Below are positions 48,022 to 58,032 of a stretch of 64,000 nucleotides of DNA, piece by piece. The position numbers were made by a program, and so were the translations under genes. Under the pieces are notes generated by a model. The model was not told the DNA's origin and searched no databases. It was given only the letters and a program-made list of their open reading frames with translations. Every line of letters begins with the position of its first letter. The first letter of the stretch is position 1. Origin of the DNA: Candidatus Viadribacter manganicus. GTDB lineage: Bacteria > Pseudomonadota > Alphaproteobacteria > Caulobacterales > Aquidulcibacteraceae. The DNA is taken from positions 2,116,980-2,180,979 of the forward strand of contig NZ_CP013244.1 in NCBI RefSeq assembly GCF_001679665.1, given 5' to 3'.

Positions 48022-49920
48022 ATGTCCGCCAAAGAATCCCCGGCAGAACTCTTCAAACGCTCGCTGGCGCAAACGACGCGCGCCTTGGCGGGAGCGGAAG
48101 AAGAGCTTGAGGTGACGTTCGGCGCGGAAGGTCCGCGTCTGTCGCCGGGGAAGATCGTATTGCCGCATCCGCCGCGCGTGCTTTCCGATCCCGAGGCCGA
48201 ACGCATTCGCGGGCAGGCTGATGGCTTGGCGCTGAAACTTGCGCACCACGATGAGCGCGAACACGCGAAGTTGCGACCGCAAGGCGCCGATGCCCGCGCT
48301 GTGTTTGATGCCGTTGAAGAGATGCGCGTGCAGTCCTTGGGCGCAAACGCGCTGAAGGGTGTCGCCAACAATTTGACGGCGGCGCTGACGGATTCGCTCG
48401 AACGGCGCGGCGCATCGCGCATGCAGGATCGGGCGTTGGCGCCCTTGGCGGACGCAGTTGCGCTGATGGTGCGTGAGCGGCTCACCGGATTGGCGCCGCC
48501 GCCGAATGCAAAAGCGCTGGTGAACGCCTGGCGCGCGGAGATTGAGAAGAACGCCGGCGCCGATCTCGATAAATTGGCTGCCGTAGCTGAAGATCAGCGC
48601 GAGTTCGCCAAGCAATTTCGCAATGTGCTGAACGATCTCGGCATGGGCGATGAGCTCACCGTCGAGGAAACCAACGACGACGACAATCAAGCCACGGGCG
48701 AAGAACCGCCCCCGCCGCAAGCCGATAATTCGGAAGGCGATGAGGAGATGGAAGATCAGGCGCCGTCAGAAATGGAAATGATCGAGGGTGAGGTCGATAC
48801 TGAGAACGACCGCACGATCTCTGTCGAAGCTGATGTTGATGCCGACGATCAGCAGGACACGGAGATGGACGATCCCGGCGAAAAGCCGATGCGTCCTAAG
48901 CCGCGCAACGACATCGACGATCCAAACGCCAATTATAAGGTGTTCACGCGCGCGTTCGATGAAGTGATCGGCGCCGAGGATCTTTGCCCGCCTGAAGAGC
49001 TGGCGCGTCTGCGCAATTATCTCGATCAGCAGTTGAAGCCGCTGCAGAGCGTTGTTGGCCGTTTGGCAAACCGTTTGCAGCGGCGCTTGCTGGCGAAACA
49101 GAACCGCGCTTGGAGTTTCGATCTCGAAGAGGGTCTGCTCGATACATCGCGTTTGACGCGGATCATCACCGACCCGATGGCGGCGCTGTCGTTCAAGCAA
49201 GAAGAGGACATGCCGTTTAAGGATACGGTGGTCACGCTGCTCTTGGACAATTCAGGCTCGATGCGTGGCCGCCCGATCATGGTCGCGGCGTTGTGCGCGG
49301 ATATTCTGGCGCGGACGCTCGAGCGCTGCGGTGTGAAGGTGGAGATTTTGGGCTTCACGACGATCGCCTGGAAGGGCGGGTCATCGAAGGATGTTTGGTT
49401 GAAGGCTGACCGGCCGCCGCAGCCGGGGCGTCTCAATGATTTGCGCCACGTGATTTACAAAGGCGCGGATTCGCCCTGGCGCCGCGCGCGTCGCAATCTC
49501 GGCTTGATGATGCGCGAGGGGCTGCTGAAGGAAAACATCGACGGTGAAGCGTTGATGTGGGCGCACCAGCGTTTGCTGGAGCGGCCGGAACAGCGCCGCT
49601 TGCTGATGGTGATCAGCGATGGCGCACCGGTGGACGATTCAACGCTCTCGGCCAATCCGGGCAATTATCTCGAGCGTCATCTGCGCAACGTCATTCATTG
49701 GATCGAGGCGCGCTCGCCGGTGGAATTGCTGGCGATCGGCATCGGCCATGACGTCACGCGCTATTACAAGCGCGCCGTTACCATCACCGATGCCGAGCAG
49801 CTTGGCGGCGTGATGACGGAAAAGTTGGCGGAGCTCTTCGATGAGCCGGGCGCCGATGCGCCGCCACCGCCGCGCTCGCCGCGTGAGTTGAAGCAACGCA
49901 TGGCGCAGGCGGCGCTGTGA
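48022..49920 (+). CDS. cobT: Aerobic cobaltochelatase subunit CobT
   Basis: A 632-residue CobT with N-terminal helical domain, a central acidic linker (residues about 215-305, rich in Glu/Asp) and a C-terminal von Willebrand factor A domain whose MIDAS motif DNSGS is at residues 409-413. CobT forms a ring complex with the CobS ATPase. Length and domain order are standard. The following gene starts at a GTG overlapping its stop. cobS lies 1.27 kb upstream rather than adjacent. Confidence 0.96.
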   Translation: MSAKESPAELFKRSLAQTTRALAGAEEELEVTFGAEGPRLSPGKIVLPHPPRVLSDPEAERIRGQADGLALKLAHHDEREHAKLRPQGADARAVFDAVEEMRVQSLGANALKGVANNLTAALTDSLERRGASRMQDRALAPLADAVALMVRERLTGLAPPPNAKALVNAWRAEIEKNAGADLDKLAAVAEDQREFAKQFRNVLNDLGMGDELTVEETNDDDNQATGEEPPPPQADNSEGDEEMEDQAPSEMEMIEGEVDTENDRTISVEADVDADDQQDTEMDDPGEKPMRPKPRNDIDDPNANYKVFTRAFDEVIGAEDLCPPEELARLRNYLDQQLKPLQSVVGRLANRLQRRLLAKQNRAWSFDLEEGLLDTSRLTRIITDPMAALSFKQEEDMPFKDTVVTLLLDNSGSMRGRPIMVAALCADILARTLERCGVKVEILGFTTIAWKGGSSKDVWLKADRPPQPGRLNDLRHVIYKGADSPWRRARRNLGLMMREGLLKENIDGEALMWAHQRLLERPEQRRLLMVISDGAPVDDSTLSANPGNYLERHLRNVIHWIEARSPVELLAIGIGHDVTRYYKRAVTITDAEQLGGVMTEKLAELFDEPGADAPPPPRSPRELKQRMAQAAL

Positions 49921-50909
49921 TCCGGTTGTTTGCGGCCGTGGTGTTCGCGTGCGCGCTTGGCGCATGCGAATCCAGTGGCGGATCGTCCGATGGCGATGAG
50001 CAATGGCGGGCGGTGAATGTCGAGGTCGTCCCTGTTGCGGCGAATGTGGAGACCGTCGGACGCTTGGCGTATCGGGGCGGGCTTGAGCTGCGCTCGCGCA
50101 ATCCGATGTTCGTGGGGCTCTCGGCGCTGGAGGTGCTGGACGGCGGGCGGGTGATCGCGATCAGTGACGAGGCCGATTGGATCGAGGGCCAACTTACGCT
50201 CAACGGTACTGGCGGGCTGGTGGGCTTTACCGATGTGCGCGCTGCTTTGATGCGCGATGAGCACGGGCGCGTGCTGCGTGAAAAACGCGAAGCGGATTCG
50301 GAGGGGCTCGCGCAGCTGGCTGACGGGCGCTTTGCCGTGGGTTTCGAGCGCACGCACGTGGTGCGTATTTATGATCTCAATCGCGATGGGCCGTTCGGCG
50401 CAGCTGAGATGGGGCCGCGTTTGGATGGCGTTGCGCATCTGCCGGACAATTCGAGTTTCGAGGCGCTTGCCGCAACCGATGACGCGCTGGTGCTGGCGGT
50501 GGAGGGCGGCGATCAGCCGACGACGCCGCTTTGGGTCGCGCCGCTGAATGCGCGCACGCCAGTGGCGCCGCGTTACGCCTATCCTTTGCGTGACGGCTTT
50601 TCGATTACGGGATTCGATCGCTTGCCGGACGGCGGCTTCGTTGCATTGGAGCGCTTCTATGCGCCTGTGATCGGCCCGCGCGCGCGCATTACGCGCTTTG
50701 CGGCGCCGAGCGGTGAAGGTGGCGTGGTTGAGCCTGAAGTCCTGGCGCTGCTCGAGCCGCCGTTTCCGCTCGATAATTTCGAGGGCATCTCAGCTGTGCG
50801 CATGCCCGATGGCGTGACGCGAATCTACATCTTGTCGGACAACAACAAGAGCGCGCAGCAACGCACGCTCTTGCTTGCTTTCGATATTGTAGAAGCGCCG
50901 GCTACTTAA
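49917..50909 (+). CDS. Esterase-like activity of phytase family lipoprotein
   Basis: A 330-residue lipoprotein starting at GTG 49917 (signal [20 protein letters not shown], lipobox LGAC), overlapping the cobT stop. The body is the 'esterase-like activity of phytase' domain (PF13449): [40 protein letters not shown] and [20 protein letters not shown]. It likely folds as a beta propeller; substrate unknown. This gene following cobT is a common alphaproteobacterial pairing. It ends in a 4-base convergent overlap with rpmB. Confidence 0.9.
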   Translation: MIRLFAAVVFACALGACESSGGSSDGDEQWRAVNVEVVPVAANVETVGRLAYRGGLELRSRNPMFVGLSALEVLDGGRVIAISDEADWIEGQLTLNGTGGLVGFTDVRAALMRDEHGRVLREKREADSEGLAQLADGRFAVGFERTHVVRIYDLNRDGPFGAAEMGPRLDGVAHLPDNSSFEALAATDDALVLAVEGGDQPTTPLWVAPLNARTPVAPRYAYPLRDGFSITGFDRLPDGGFVALERFYAPVIGPRARITRFAAPSGEGGVVEPEVLALLEPPFPLDNFEGISAVRMPDGVTRIYILSDNNKSAQQRTLLLAFDIVEAPAT

Positions 50910-51202
50910 GCGGCGGCGGTTTCGGCGAGCTTCTTCTTCAGATCGCGGCGCACTTTCGCGGCGCGCGTCGAGAGCTCGGCTTCGTCAGCCTTCAGCAGGT
51001 ACTGATCGAGGCCGCCGCGGTGATCAACAGTGCGGAGCGCTGCCGCCGTGATACGGAACTTGAAGCTCTGGCCGAGTGCATCGCTCGCCAACGTCACGTT
51101 GACCAAGTTCGGCTGGAACTCGCGCTTGGTCTTGATGTTGGAGTGGCTGACCTTGTGGCCAATCTGGCGATTGATGCCGGACAGTTCGCAACGGCGGGAC
51201 AT
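50906..51202 (-). CDS. rpmB: 50S ribosomal protein L28
   Basis: A 98-residue L28 with the canonical start [20 protein letters not shown] followed by [15 protein letters not shown], and the C-terminal [17 protein letters not shown]. It binds 23S rRNA near the E-site side of the large subunit. It stands as a single gene with its own promoter, as usual. Confidence 0.98.
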   Translation of the reverse strand: MSRRCELSGINRQIGHKVSHSNIKTKREFQPNLVNVTLASDALGQSFKFRITAAALRTVDHRGGLDQYLLKADEAELSTRAAKVRRDLKKKLAETAAA

Positions 51203-51240
51203 GAGACTTCTCGAAACGATTGGGAAAATTGAAGCGCGGA

Positions 51241-51269
51241 CGCTTACGCGAACGACCCCCAGGGGTCAA
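51241..51269 (-). promoter_or_regulatory. Promoter of rpmB
   Basis: On the minus strand TTGACC (51269-51264) and TAAGCG (51246-51241) are separated by 17 bases, and the transcript would have a leader of about 35 bases before the ATG at 51202. The -35 is a strong match, the -10 a weak one. Confidence 0.5.
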
Positions 51270-51415
51270 GGCGAGGCTGGCCGGTAAAACACTTCATACG
51301 GCAGCCGCTTCCATTAAACAGCCCCATTTGGTTCATGTCTGGATCAGTGGGCGCCCGTTATGGGTTACCCGCTTCGCACAGGGCCCGAGGGGCCGGATTG
51401 GAAGGTTTGGGATCC

Positions 51416-52222
51416 ATGAGGACGTTCGGCGCCGCCAAAGGCCTCCTTTTCGCGATCGGCATGGCCGCGATGGCCACCTCCGCCGGTGCGCAGACGGGCG
51501 CAAGCCGCAGCTTTTCGGCGATCTATTCGGTTCACGCCCGCGGCGTCGAGGCCGGTGATTTCACCTACAATTTCACCCAGACTGGGTCGAGCTACACGGC
51601 CAATGCCAATCGCGAGATGAAGGGTTGGGTTGGGGCCGCGCTCAATCGCAGCCAGGACTACACCTATAGCGTCACCGGTACCGTGGCTGCTGACGGCGCT
51701 CTGCGCCCCACCCAATACACGCACCAGGGCGGACGCCGCCGCGAAGACCGGCCGAATGGCCGTCAGATTCGCGCTGCCTTCACCGCCAATGACGTTGTGA
51801 CAACCGCAACGCCGGGTCCCGCCAATATGGGAGATCCGCCGGCGACGCCCGAACAGCGCCGCAACACCATCGACCAGATTACCGCGATCGCCGCCATGGC
51901 GACCTCGACCGGCGATCCGTGCGCTCGCACGCTCCGCATCTATATGGACGGCCGCGCCCGCTTCGACTTCGTCATGACCCCGAACGGCAATGTCACGGTC
52001 AACAGCCGCGCCTATCAGGGGCCAGGCGTCCGCTGCCGAGTCCAGTTCCGCCCGATCGCCGGCTTCGGCGACGCGCAGGAGGCCGCGACCCTGAGTTTCG
52101 TCCTTGCCCGCACCGAGAGCGGCATGTGGGCGCCGGTCACGATTGAGATGCCGACGGACGGCGTCGGCGTGGTCCGGCTCGAGGCGCGTCGCCTGACGAT
52201 CAACGGAACGCGTCTAAGATAA
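51416..52222 (+). CDS. DUF3108-domain secreted protein
   Basis: A 268-residue secreted protein with signal peptide (MRTFGAAKGLLFAIGMAAMA, cleavage near AGA/QTG). The mature part begins FSAIYSVHARGVEAGDFTYN, a DUF3108 signature: an outer-membrane-related lipocalin/LolA-like beta sheet. Later motifs (YTYSVTGTVAADGALRPTQY, ARFDFVMTPNGNV, VRCRVQFRPIAGF) agree. Function unknown. It follows rpmB divergently, an order also seen in Caulobacter relatives. Confidence 0.88.
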   Translation: MRTFGAAKGLLFAIGMAAMATSAGAQTGASRSFSAIYSVHARGVEAGDFTYNFTQTGSSYTANANREMKGWVGAALNRSQDYTYSVTGTVAADGALRPTQYTHQGGRRREDRPNGRQIRAAFTANDVVTTATPGPANMGDPPATPEQRRNTIDQITAIAAMATSTGDPCARTLRIYMDGRARFDFVMTPNGNVTVNSRAYQGPGVRCRVQFRPIAGFGDAQEAATLSFVLARTESGMWAPVTIEMPTDGVGVVRLEARRLTINGTRLR

Positions 52223-52292
52223 TGAAATCACATCGCTAAAGGCGAAGGGCGTAGGCCAAGGCGGTCTATGCCCTTCAAGTCTTGTGTGTTAC

Positions 52293-52460
52293 TTAAGAAT
52301 TAACCCCAAGATATAGCCGTGAACGTCTAAGCAACGAATCAAACGCCGTGAGTCGCATTTGATTCGTTCTGGTTCCCTTCTCTTCGAATAACTCTTCGAA
52401 CAACTCGCGGTAATATTTCCTGCGAGTCATCTCGGCCGAGGCGTGGCTTGAATTCGCCAT
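52293..52460 (-). CDS. Possible small protein of unknown function
   Basis: A 55-codon frame, (or 45 codons from ATG 52430), in a locally AT-richer gap between the DUF3108 and helicase genes. The predicted peptide is charged and helical (MTRRKYYRELFEELFEEKG, then LTAFDSLLRRSRLYLG) and uses codons rare in the neighbours (TTA, AGA, AGG). No family recognised and no strong ribosome-binding site. It lies where the plus strand has no gene, so it is not a shadow, but it may still be chance. Confidence 0.35.
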   Translation of the reverse strand: MANSSHASAEMTRRKYYRELFEELFEEKGTRTNQMRLTAFDSLLRRSRLYLGVNS

Positions 52461-52483
52461 GGCCGGGACCCATCGTCCTCTGC

Positions 52484-54991
52484 ATGACTGCGCGCGCCAG
52501 GACGAAGGCCGTCCTGGGACCAACCAATACCGGGAAAACCTATCTCGCGATCGAGCGCATGCTCGGCCACGCCAGCGGGATGATCGGCCTGCCGCTCCGG
52601 CTGCTGGCGCGGGAGGTTTATGACCGGGTGGTCGCCGCCAAGGGCGAAGCGCTGGCCGCGTTGATCACCGGCGAAGAGAAGATCGTCCCGGAGACGGCCC
52701 GCTATTTCGTCTGCACCGTCGAGGCGATGCCGGTCGATCGCGCGGTGGAGTTCGTCGCCATCGATGAGATCCAGGTCGCGCGCGATCTCGATCGTGGACA
52801 CGTCTTCACAGAGCGCATTCTGCATGCGCGCGGGTTCGGCGAAACCATGCTGCTCGGCTCCGACACGATGCGGCCGATGATCAAGAAGCTTCTGCCTGAC
52901 GCTGAGATCAATCATCGCGAGCGGCTTTCGACCTTGGCGTACGCAGGCCCGCGAAAGATCACCAAGCTGCCCAAGCGCTCGGCGGTTGTCGCCTTCTCCG
53001 CGGACGAAGTTTACGCCATTGCTGAATTGCTGCGGCGCCATCGCGGTGGCGCTGCCGTCGTCATGGGTGCGCTGAGCCCGCGCACGCGCAATGCGCAGGT
53101 CGAGCTCTATCAAAGCGGGGAGGTAGATTTTCTCGTTGCGACCGACGCCATCGGCATGGGGCTCAACATGGATGTCGACCACGTCGCGTTTGCATCGCGT
53201 CGCAAGTTCGATGGGCATTCATGGCGCGACCTTCGGCCGGATGAGATCGCGCAGATTGCAGGCCGGGCCGGACGCTTTACCCGCGATGGTCAATTTGGCG
53301 AAACCGGCGAATGCGCACCGTTCGACGAAGAGATTGTCGAACGCGTTGAGGCGCACGAGTTCGAGACCATCGAAGCCATTCAGTGGCGAAACGTCGAGCT
53401 GAAATTCGAAAGCATCGAGAAGCTCATCGCTTCGCTGGAGCAACCGCCCAATCGCTCAGGCTTGCTGCGTGTGCGCGGCGCGGATGATGAATTGGTGCTG
53501 CGCCGGATGCTTGATGACAGCGATCTCATGGATCGCGCACGCACGCCGGAAGTTGTGCGGCGGCTCTGGGATGCGTGCCAACTTCCTGATTTCCGCAAAG
53601 TCTCGAAGGACGAGCACGTCCAGCTCGCGCTCCGCATCGCCAATTATATCAGTACCCCGAAGGGTCGCGTGCCGAGCCAGTGGGTCGGCGCTGAGATAGA
53701 GAAGCTGGATCGCACGGCCGGCAATCTCGACGTGCTGCAATCGCGGCTGGCGCACATTCGCACTTGGACCTACGCCGCCAGCCGCGCCGATTGGCTGCAG
53801 GACGCCGACGATTGGCGCATGAAGACGCGCGAAGTCGAGGATAAGCTCTCCGACGCGCTCCACGACGCTCTGATACAACGCTTCATCGATCGGCGCACCA
53901 GTGCGTTGCTCAAGGGATTGAAGCGCGAGGACGCGCTTCTCGCGGGTATTACTGAAGACGGCGAGGTGACGGTTGAGGGCCATTATGTTGGCCGCCTCGA
54001 AGGGCTCGACTTTCAGCCGGACCCGCGCACGTCGTCAGGGCTTGAAGGCCGCGCGGTGCGTAACTCGGCGCTGCGGGCGCTGAAGCCGGAGCTTTCGCGG
54101 CGCCTCGCCGAGATCGCGCGTGCAGCGGACGAGGACATCACGCTCGGCCGCGACGGGCGTTTGCATGTGAGCCGGGTGGCGGTCGCGAAGCTCGTGCATG
54201 GAGCGCCGGTGCTGAAGCCTCGGCTTGAACTGATCGGTGGCGAGCAAGCATCGGAATTCGAGCGCAACGTCGCGCGCGAGCGGTTGGAATTGTGGCTGGC
54301 TCAATTGGTGGCGCACGATCTTCGCCCGCTGGTCGCTCTTGAAAATGCTTGGCGCGACGGCCGCTTGCCGCCCGATGCGCGCGGGCTTGCATTCCGGCTC
54401 ATCGAGAACGTCGGCGCGCTCGATCGGGTTGGCGAAGATCTCGGCCATATGAGCGAAACGGCGTGCAACGCGCTCCGTCGTCACGGCGTGCGGCTTGGAC
54501 AGCACACCATCTTCATGCCGGCGCTGGTGAAGCCGCGCGCTGCCCATACCCTGGCGCTGCTCTGGCGCGCGGCGTTCCCGGACGCTGGCCGTTCGCTATT
54601 TTTGGCGCGTCCCGGAGCGCTCTCGGTCGTGCTGAATGAGAAGCCGACTTGGGGTGAGGGCGCGGCGGCTGGGTATCGCGTCTGCGGACGCATCGCGGTG
54701 CGGCTCGATTTGATTGAGAAACTGGCAGAGGCCCTCGAGGCCGAGGCGCAACCAAATGACGTGACGCTCGCGCGCCTGATCGGCCGGCCAGTTCGGGAGA
54801 TCGCAGGCGTGCTTTCCGCGCTTGGCTATCAGCAAGCGCAGGCGCAGGAAGGTGAACCCAAACGCTGGCGCCGTATCAGCCAAAAGAAAAAGCGCGTCGC
54901 TCCAGCCGGGAAGGACAATGCGTTCTCGGCGCTCGCAAACCTCTTGCCGCCAAACACCGCGCCGCCGCGCCGCCGGGGCGGCCCAACTTGA
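52484..54991 (+). CDS. SUV3-like DEAD/DExH-box helicase
   Basis: An 835-residue superfamily 2 helicase resembling mitochondrial SUV3. Walker A GPTNTGKT at residues 12-19, the DExH-type motif AIDEIQVARD, LLGSDTM, and motifs V-VI (VATDAIGMGLNMDVDHVAFA, QIAGRAGRFTRDG) are in order. The C-terminal half carries the SUV3 core-like domain and a basic tail. It probably unwinds RNA in turnover or ribosome work. The start at ATG 52484 is preferred; a TTG at 52448 is possible. The S4-protein gene overlaps its stop codon, so both are one unit. Confidence 0.92.
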   Translation: MTARARTKAVLGPTNTGKTYLAIERMLGHASGMIGLPLRLLAREVYDRVVAAKGEALAALITGEEKIVPETARYFVCTVEAMPVDRAVEFVAIDEIQVARDLDRGHVFTERILHARGFGETMLLGSDTMRPMIKKLLPDAEINHRERLSTLAYAGPRKITKLPKRSAVVAFSADEVYAIAELLRRHRGGAAVVMGALSPRTRNAQVELYQSGEVDFLVATDAIGMGLNMDVDHVAFASRRKFDGHSWRDLRPDEIAQIAGRAGRFTRDGQFGETGECAPFDEEIVERVEAHEFETIEAIQWRNVELKFESIEKLIASLEQPPNRSGLLRVRGADDELVLRRMLDDSDLMDRARTPEVVRRLWDACQLPDFRKVSKDEHVQLALRIANYISTPKGRVPSQWVGAEIEKLDRTAGNLDVLQSRLAHIRTWTYAASRADWLQDADDWRMKTREVEDKLSDALHDALIQRFIDRRTSALLKGLKREDALLAGITEDGEVTVEGHYVGRLEGLDFQPDPRTSSGLEGRAVRNSALRALKPELSRRLAEIARAADEDITLGRDGRLHVSRVAVAKLVHGAPVLKPRLELIGGEQASEFERNVARERLELWLAQLVAHDLRPLVALENAWRDGRLPPDARGLAFRLIENVGALDRVGEDLGHMSETACNALRRHGVRLGQHTIFMPALVKPRAAHTLALLWRAAFPDAGRSLFLARPGALSVVLNEKPTWGEGAAAGYRVCGRIAVRLDLIEKLAEALEAEAQPNDVTLARLIGRPVREIAGVLSALGYQQAQAQEGEPKRWRRISQKKKRVAPAGKDNAFSALANLLPPNTAPPRRRGGPT

Positions 54992-55275
54992 GCGAGCGCC
55001 AGCGGATCGATGTTTGGCTCTTTCGCGCACGCTTGGTGAAGACGCGCGCCGTTGCATCGCGGCTCGTGGCCGAAGGTGGCGTGCGGATCGTCCATGACGG
55101 CGTGCCCCGGCGCCTGGAAAAGCCGTCGGTTGAAGTTGCCCCCGGCGACGCGCTTCTGTTCTCGCACGGGGGGAGGTTGATCGCGATCAAAGTGAAGGCT
55201 TTGGGCGCCCGGCGCGGTCCATCGGCGGAAGCACGCGCGCTCTACAGCGAACTTGACGCAGAGAGCCTCGCTTGA
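54988..55275 (+). CDS. S4-domain RNA-binding protein (Hsp15-like)
   Basis: A 95-residue protein, mostly an S4 RNA-binding domain: [29 protein letters not shown], then [16 protein letters not shown]. It resembles Hsp15/HslR, which rescues stalled 50S subunits carrying nascent chains. It starts at a TTG that overlaps the helicase stop (TTGA), indicating translational coupling and a likely shared RNA role with the helicase. Confidence 0.88.
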   Translation: MSERQRIDVWLFRARLVKTRAVASRLVAEGGVRIVHDGVPRRLEKPSVEVAPGDALLFSHGGRLIAIKVKALGARRGPSAEARALYSELDAESLA

Positions 55276-55324
55276 CGCTGGCGGCGAGCGCCGTCATTTC
55301 AGCGCGGAAAGCGGAACCGGGCCA

Positions 55325-55666
55325 ATGACCTACATCGTCACCGACGCGTGCGTGCGCTGCAAATACATGGACTGCGTCGAAGTCTGTCCGGTCGACTGCT
55401 TCTACGAAGGCGAGAACTTTCTCGTCATCCATCCGGACGAGTGCATCGATTGTGGCGTGTGCGAGCCTGAGTGCCCGGTCGATGCAATCAAGCCCGACAG
55501 CCAAGACGAGCCAGACGGCAAGTGGCTGAAGGTGAACACCGAGTTCTCGAAGGTGTGGCCCAATATTACGGTCAAGGGCACGGCCCCGAAGGATGCCGAC
55601 ACCTTCAAGGACGAGAAGGGTAAATTCGAGAAATACTTCAGCACGGAACCCGGAAACGGCGACTGA
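55325..55666 (+). CDS. fdxA: Seven-iron ferredoxin FdxA
   Basis: A 113-residue FdxA ferredoxin with one [3Fe-4S] and one [4Fe-4S] cluster. The first ligand run is [14 protein letters not shown] and the second [13 protein letters not shown], both intact. The C-terminal extension ([20 protein letters not shown]) is normal for the family. It is a low-potential electron carrier in the cytoplasm, essential in many alphaproteobacteria. It follows the S4-protein gene by 49 bases and precedes carD. Confidence 0.96.
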   Translation: MTYIVTDACVRCKYMDCVEVCPVDCFYEGENFLVIHPDECIDCGVCEPECPVDAIKPDSQDEPDGKWLKVNTEFSKVWPNITVKGTAPKDADTFKDEKGKFEKYFSTEPGNGD

Positions 55667-55686
55667 ACTCTCGCCGACAGCCGCGC

Positions 55687-55715
55687 TTTAAAATCGCCTA
55701 AAACTGTGGTATACA
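55687..55715 (+). promoter_or_regulatory. Probable carD promoter
   Basis: TTTAAA (55687-55692) and TATACA (55710-55715) are 17 bases apart, with a TGTGG just before the -10 that may act as an extended -10. The leader to the carD ATG at 55911 would be about 190 bases, long enough for post-transcriptional control, but I see no known riboswitch in it. Confidence 0.45.
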
Positions 55716-55910
55716 TGTTCCAGAAATCGGGATCGTGCGCGCACGGCCCCGGCAGCTGGATCAATCCAACGCGAAAATTCTGCTCGGTTTAGGGGAACAC
55801 AGGGTCAAAAACGGGCCTTATGGGTCTTTTTGCCTTGTGCGAGTGGTTTTGACGCGACGGAACGAGCCGGTTGTTTCAACGAAACACCTGGGACTACGGA
55901 GTATCCGAAT

Positions 55911-56438
55911 ATGCAAACCGCCCAACCGTCGATTGCTTTCCGCCCGGGTGACCACATCGTCTATCCGGCCCACGGCGTAGGCCGTGTGATGGGCGTCGAG
56001 CAGCAATCGGTGGCCGGCATTGCGCTGGACGTGTTCGTGATCTCGTTCGAGCAAGACAAGATGACCCTTCGCGTGCCGACCACGAAGGCGCGCTCATGCG
56101 GTATGCGAGCGCTCGCCTCGTCGGAAGTCGTCGATCAGGCGATGAAGACGCTGCAGGGCCGCGCGCGCATCAAGCGCACCATGTGGTCGCGCCGCGCCCA
56201 AGAATACGAAGCCAAGATCAATTCCGGCGACCTCGTCTCGATCGCCGAAGTGGTCCGTGACCTTCACCGCGCTTCCGATCAGCCGGAGCAATCCTACTCA
56301 GAGCGCCAACTCTATGAGAGCGCCCTCGACCGGATGGCCCGCGAACTGGCCGCCGTCGAAAAGGTCAGCCGCGACGACGCGGTGCAGAAGGTGACCGCTT
56401 CGCTGGCTTCGAAGAAGCAGGCGCAAGCCGCCGCCTAA
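55911..56438 (+). CDS. CarD/CdnL-family transcription regulator
   Basis: A 175-residue CarD-type protein. The N-terminal RNA-polymerase-interaction domain has FRPGDHIVYPAHGVGRVMGV, and the C-terminal helical domain (MWSRRAQEYEAKINSGDLVS, IAEVVRDLHRAS) binds DNA near the -10 end of the bubble. In Caulobacter the equivalent CdnL supports biosynthetic gene expression. The start at ATG 55911 gives the standard N-terminus. A clear terminator follows, so it is a single-gene unit. Confidence 0.95.
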   Translation: MQTAQPSIAFRPGDHIVYPAHGVGRVMGVEQQSVAGIALDVFVISFEQDKMTLRVPTTKARSCGMRALASSEVVDQAMKTLQGRARIKRTMWSRRAQEYEAKINSGDLVSIAEVVRDLHRASDQPEQSYSERQLYESALDRMARELAAVEKVSRDDAVQKVTASLASKKQAQAAA

Positions 56439-56462
56439 TCGGCCTAAATCAGAATTGCGGAG

Positions 56463-56494
56463 AAGGCCGGGCTGTAAGTCCGGCCTTTTTCTTT
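56463..56494 (+). terminator. Rho-independent terminator after carD
   Basis: AAGGCCGG (56463-56470) pairs with CCGGCCTT (56480-56487) around a 9-base loop, followed by TTTCTTT. It lies 24 bases after the stop codon. Confidence 0.92.
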
Positions 56495-56592
56495 GGCGCC
56501 ATAATTGTCCGTCACGCGTTCGTGATGTGCACACGTCGCGCCAACCGCGCCGCGCATGTGAACCTGTCACACGCTGGAGCGTACCCTAAAGT

Positions 56593-57477
56593 ATGGCGCT
56601 ATCTGAAACATCCGAACTGCAACGAGGCGCACAGCGCTTCCTCCGCGCTGCGATGCGCAAGCCGATGCTCGAAGCCGAGCACGAGCGAGAGTTGGCGCGC
56701 CGGTGGCGCGACGAGCGCGACGAGCACGCGCTGCATGAGCTTACGATGGCCTACATGCGCCTGGTGGTGGCGATGGCGTCGCGCTTTCGTCACTACGGCC
56801 TGCCGCTCAGCGACCTGGTGCAAGAGGGCAATGTTGGCTTGATGCAGGCGGCGATGCGCTTCGAGCCGGATCGTGAGGTGCGGTTTTCAACTTATGCGTC
56901 GTGGTGGATCCGCTCGGCGATGCAGGATTTCGTCTTGCGCAATTGGTCGATCGTCCGCACCGGCACGACTTCGGCGCAGAAGGCGCTGTTCTTCAATCTC
57001 CGGCGCCTGCGCGCGCGCATTGGCGATATCGGCGATGCGGTGATGAGCGCCGAAGCGACCTCAAAGATCGCAAGAACGCTGCGCGTGCCGGAGCACGACG
57101 TCGAGGTCATGGCGGCGAGGCTTTCTGGCCCGGATCGTTCGCTCAATGCACCGCTCACCGATGAAGGCGATGGCGAGTGGCAGGACTTGCTGGCGGATGA
57201 CGCCGCGGGGCCGGAGGCCGACGTCATGGAGGCGCACGACAACATTGCGCGCGCTGCGCTGGTGAAGGACGCGATGGCCGAACTCTCCGACCGAGAGCGG
57301 CTCATCATTCGCGAGCGCAAGCTTGAGGAAGACGCGGTGACGCTGGAAGCCTTGGGCGTGCGGCTTGGTATTTCCAAAGAGCGCGTGCGTCAGATCGAGG
57401 GCAATGCGCTCGAAAAGCTTCGCCGCGCTTTGATCGCGCGCGTTGGCGATCCGGTGGCGGCGGGCTTCGTCAGCTAG
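56593..57477 (+). CDS. rpoH: RNA polymerase sigma factor RpoH (sigma-32)
   Basis: A 294-residue sigma-32-type factor that directs heat-shock transcription. Region 2 reads DLVQEGNVGLMQAAMRFEPD and VRFSTYASWWIRSAMQDFVL, the RpoH box is KALFFNLRRLRARI, and region 4 has TLEALGVRLGISKERVRQIE. The lineage often carries more than one rpoH; this is the copy downstream of carD. The first residues MALSETSELQRGAQRF are normal. It overlaps the thermonuclease remnant by 4 bases at its 3' end. Confidence 0.95.
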   Translation: MALSETSELQRGAQRFLRAAMRKPMLEAEHERELARRWRDERDEHALHELTMAYMRLVVAMASRFRHYGLPLSDLVQEGNVGLMQAAMRFEPDREVRFSTYASWWIRSAMQDFVLRNWSIVRTGTTSAQKALFFNLRRLRARIGDIGDAVMSAEATSKIARTLRVPEHDVEVMAARLSGPDRSLNAPLTDEGDGEWQDLLADDAAGPEADVMEAHDNIARAALVKDAMAELSDRERLIIRERKLEEDAVTLEALGVRLGISKERVRQIEGNALEKLRRALIARVGDPVAAGFVS

Positions 57478-58032
57478 TCGGTTAGGATTTCGAGCTGACT
57501 GGAATGTTCGAGGCAGAGCTGTGGCTCGTCGCGAAAGACGCCGAGTGGTCCGCGTGCGCGCACATGCGCGCCGGTCAAAGGCGCGCGCGTCTCCAAAGCT
57601 GTGCGCTCGGCCGAGCGCACGTGATTGTTTGGCCGGGCGCGCACATAGGCTGCGCCGCGCGCGATGAGTTCGTGCTGTAGCCAGAACCAGGGGCCGCCCT
57701 CGCTCTTCACGAATACATGCGCGATCGCGGCTTCACGCGGCGCTTCCTAACCCTCGCGCGGACGGCCAACCCAGCGCCGTTCGCCGCCATAGGTCAGCAA
57801 TATCTCGCGGTGCAGCGCCAGTGCTTCAACCCTGCGCTTGCGCGGCGTAGGGCGCTTCGCCGCTTGGCGCATCGATCTCGGCCAGGAAGAGGCGTGTGCC
57901 ATCTTCGAGCAGCAAGGTGTCGCCGGCGAACACCCGCGCGACGCGGCCTTCCTCGCCACGCTCGAGATCGCCAATTTGAGGTCCGCACGATGCAAGCAGC
58001 AGCAGTGAGGCGGCGAGCAGCGCGTGCATCAA
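57474..58032 (-). pseudogene. Decayed thermonuclease (SNase-like) lipoprotein
   Basis: The start (ATG 58032, signal with lipobox LASC) and first domain part RVARVFAGDTLLLEDGTRLF followed by LAEIDAPSGEAPYAAQAQ are those of a staphylococcal-nuclease-like protein. The frame then ends at TGA near 57827. The next frame continues the same family (RVEALALHREILLTYGG), is stopped by a TAG near 57747, and then continues in the same phase as AAIAHVFVKSEGGPW and LQHELIARGAAYVRA to 57474. One frameshift and one stop codon therefore inactivate it. It is followed by rpoH convergently and preceded by ggt. Confidence 0.83.

Noticed and set aside
47905..48720. N-terminal extension of the LprI-like gene antisense to cobT
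   Set aside because: The LprI signal peptide starts at 47904, and the extension is Arg/Gln-rich shadow of cobT.
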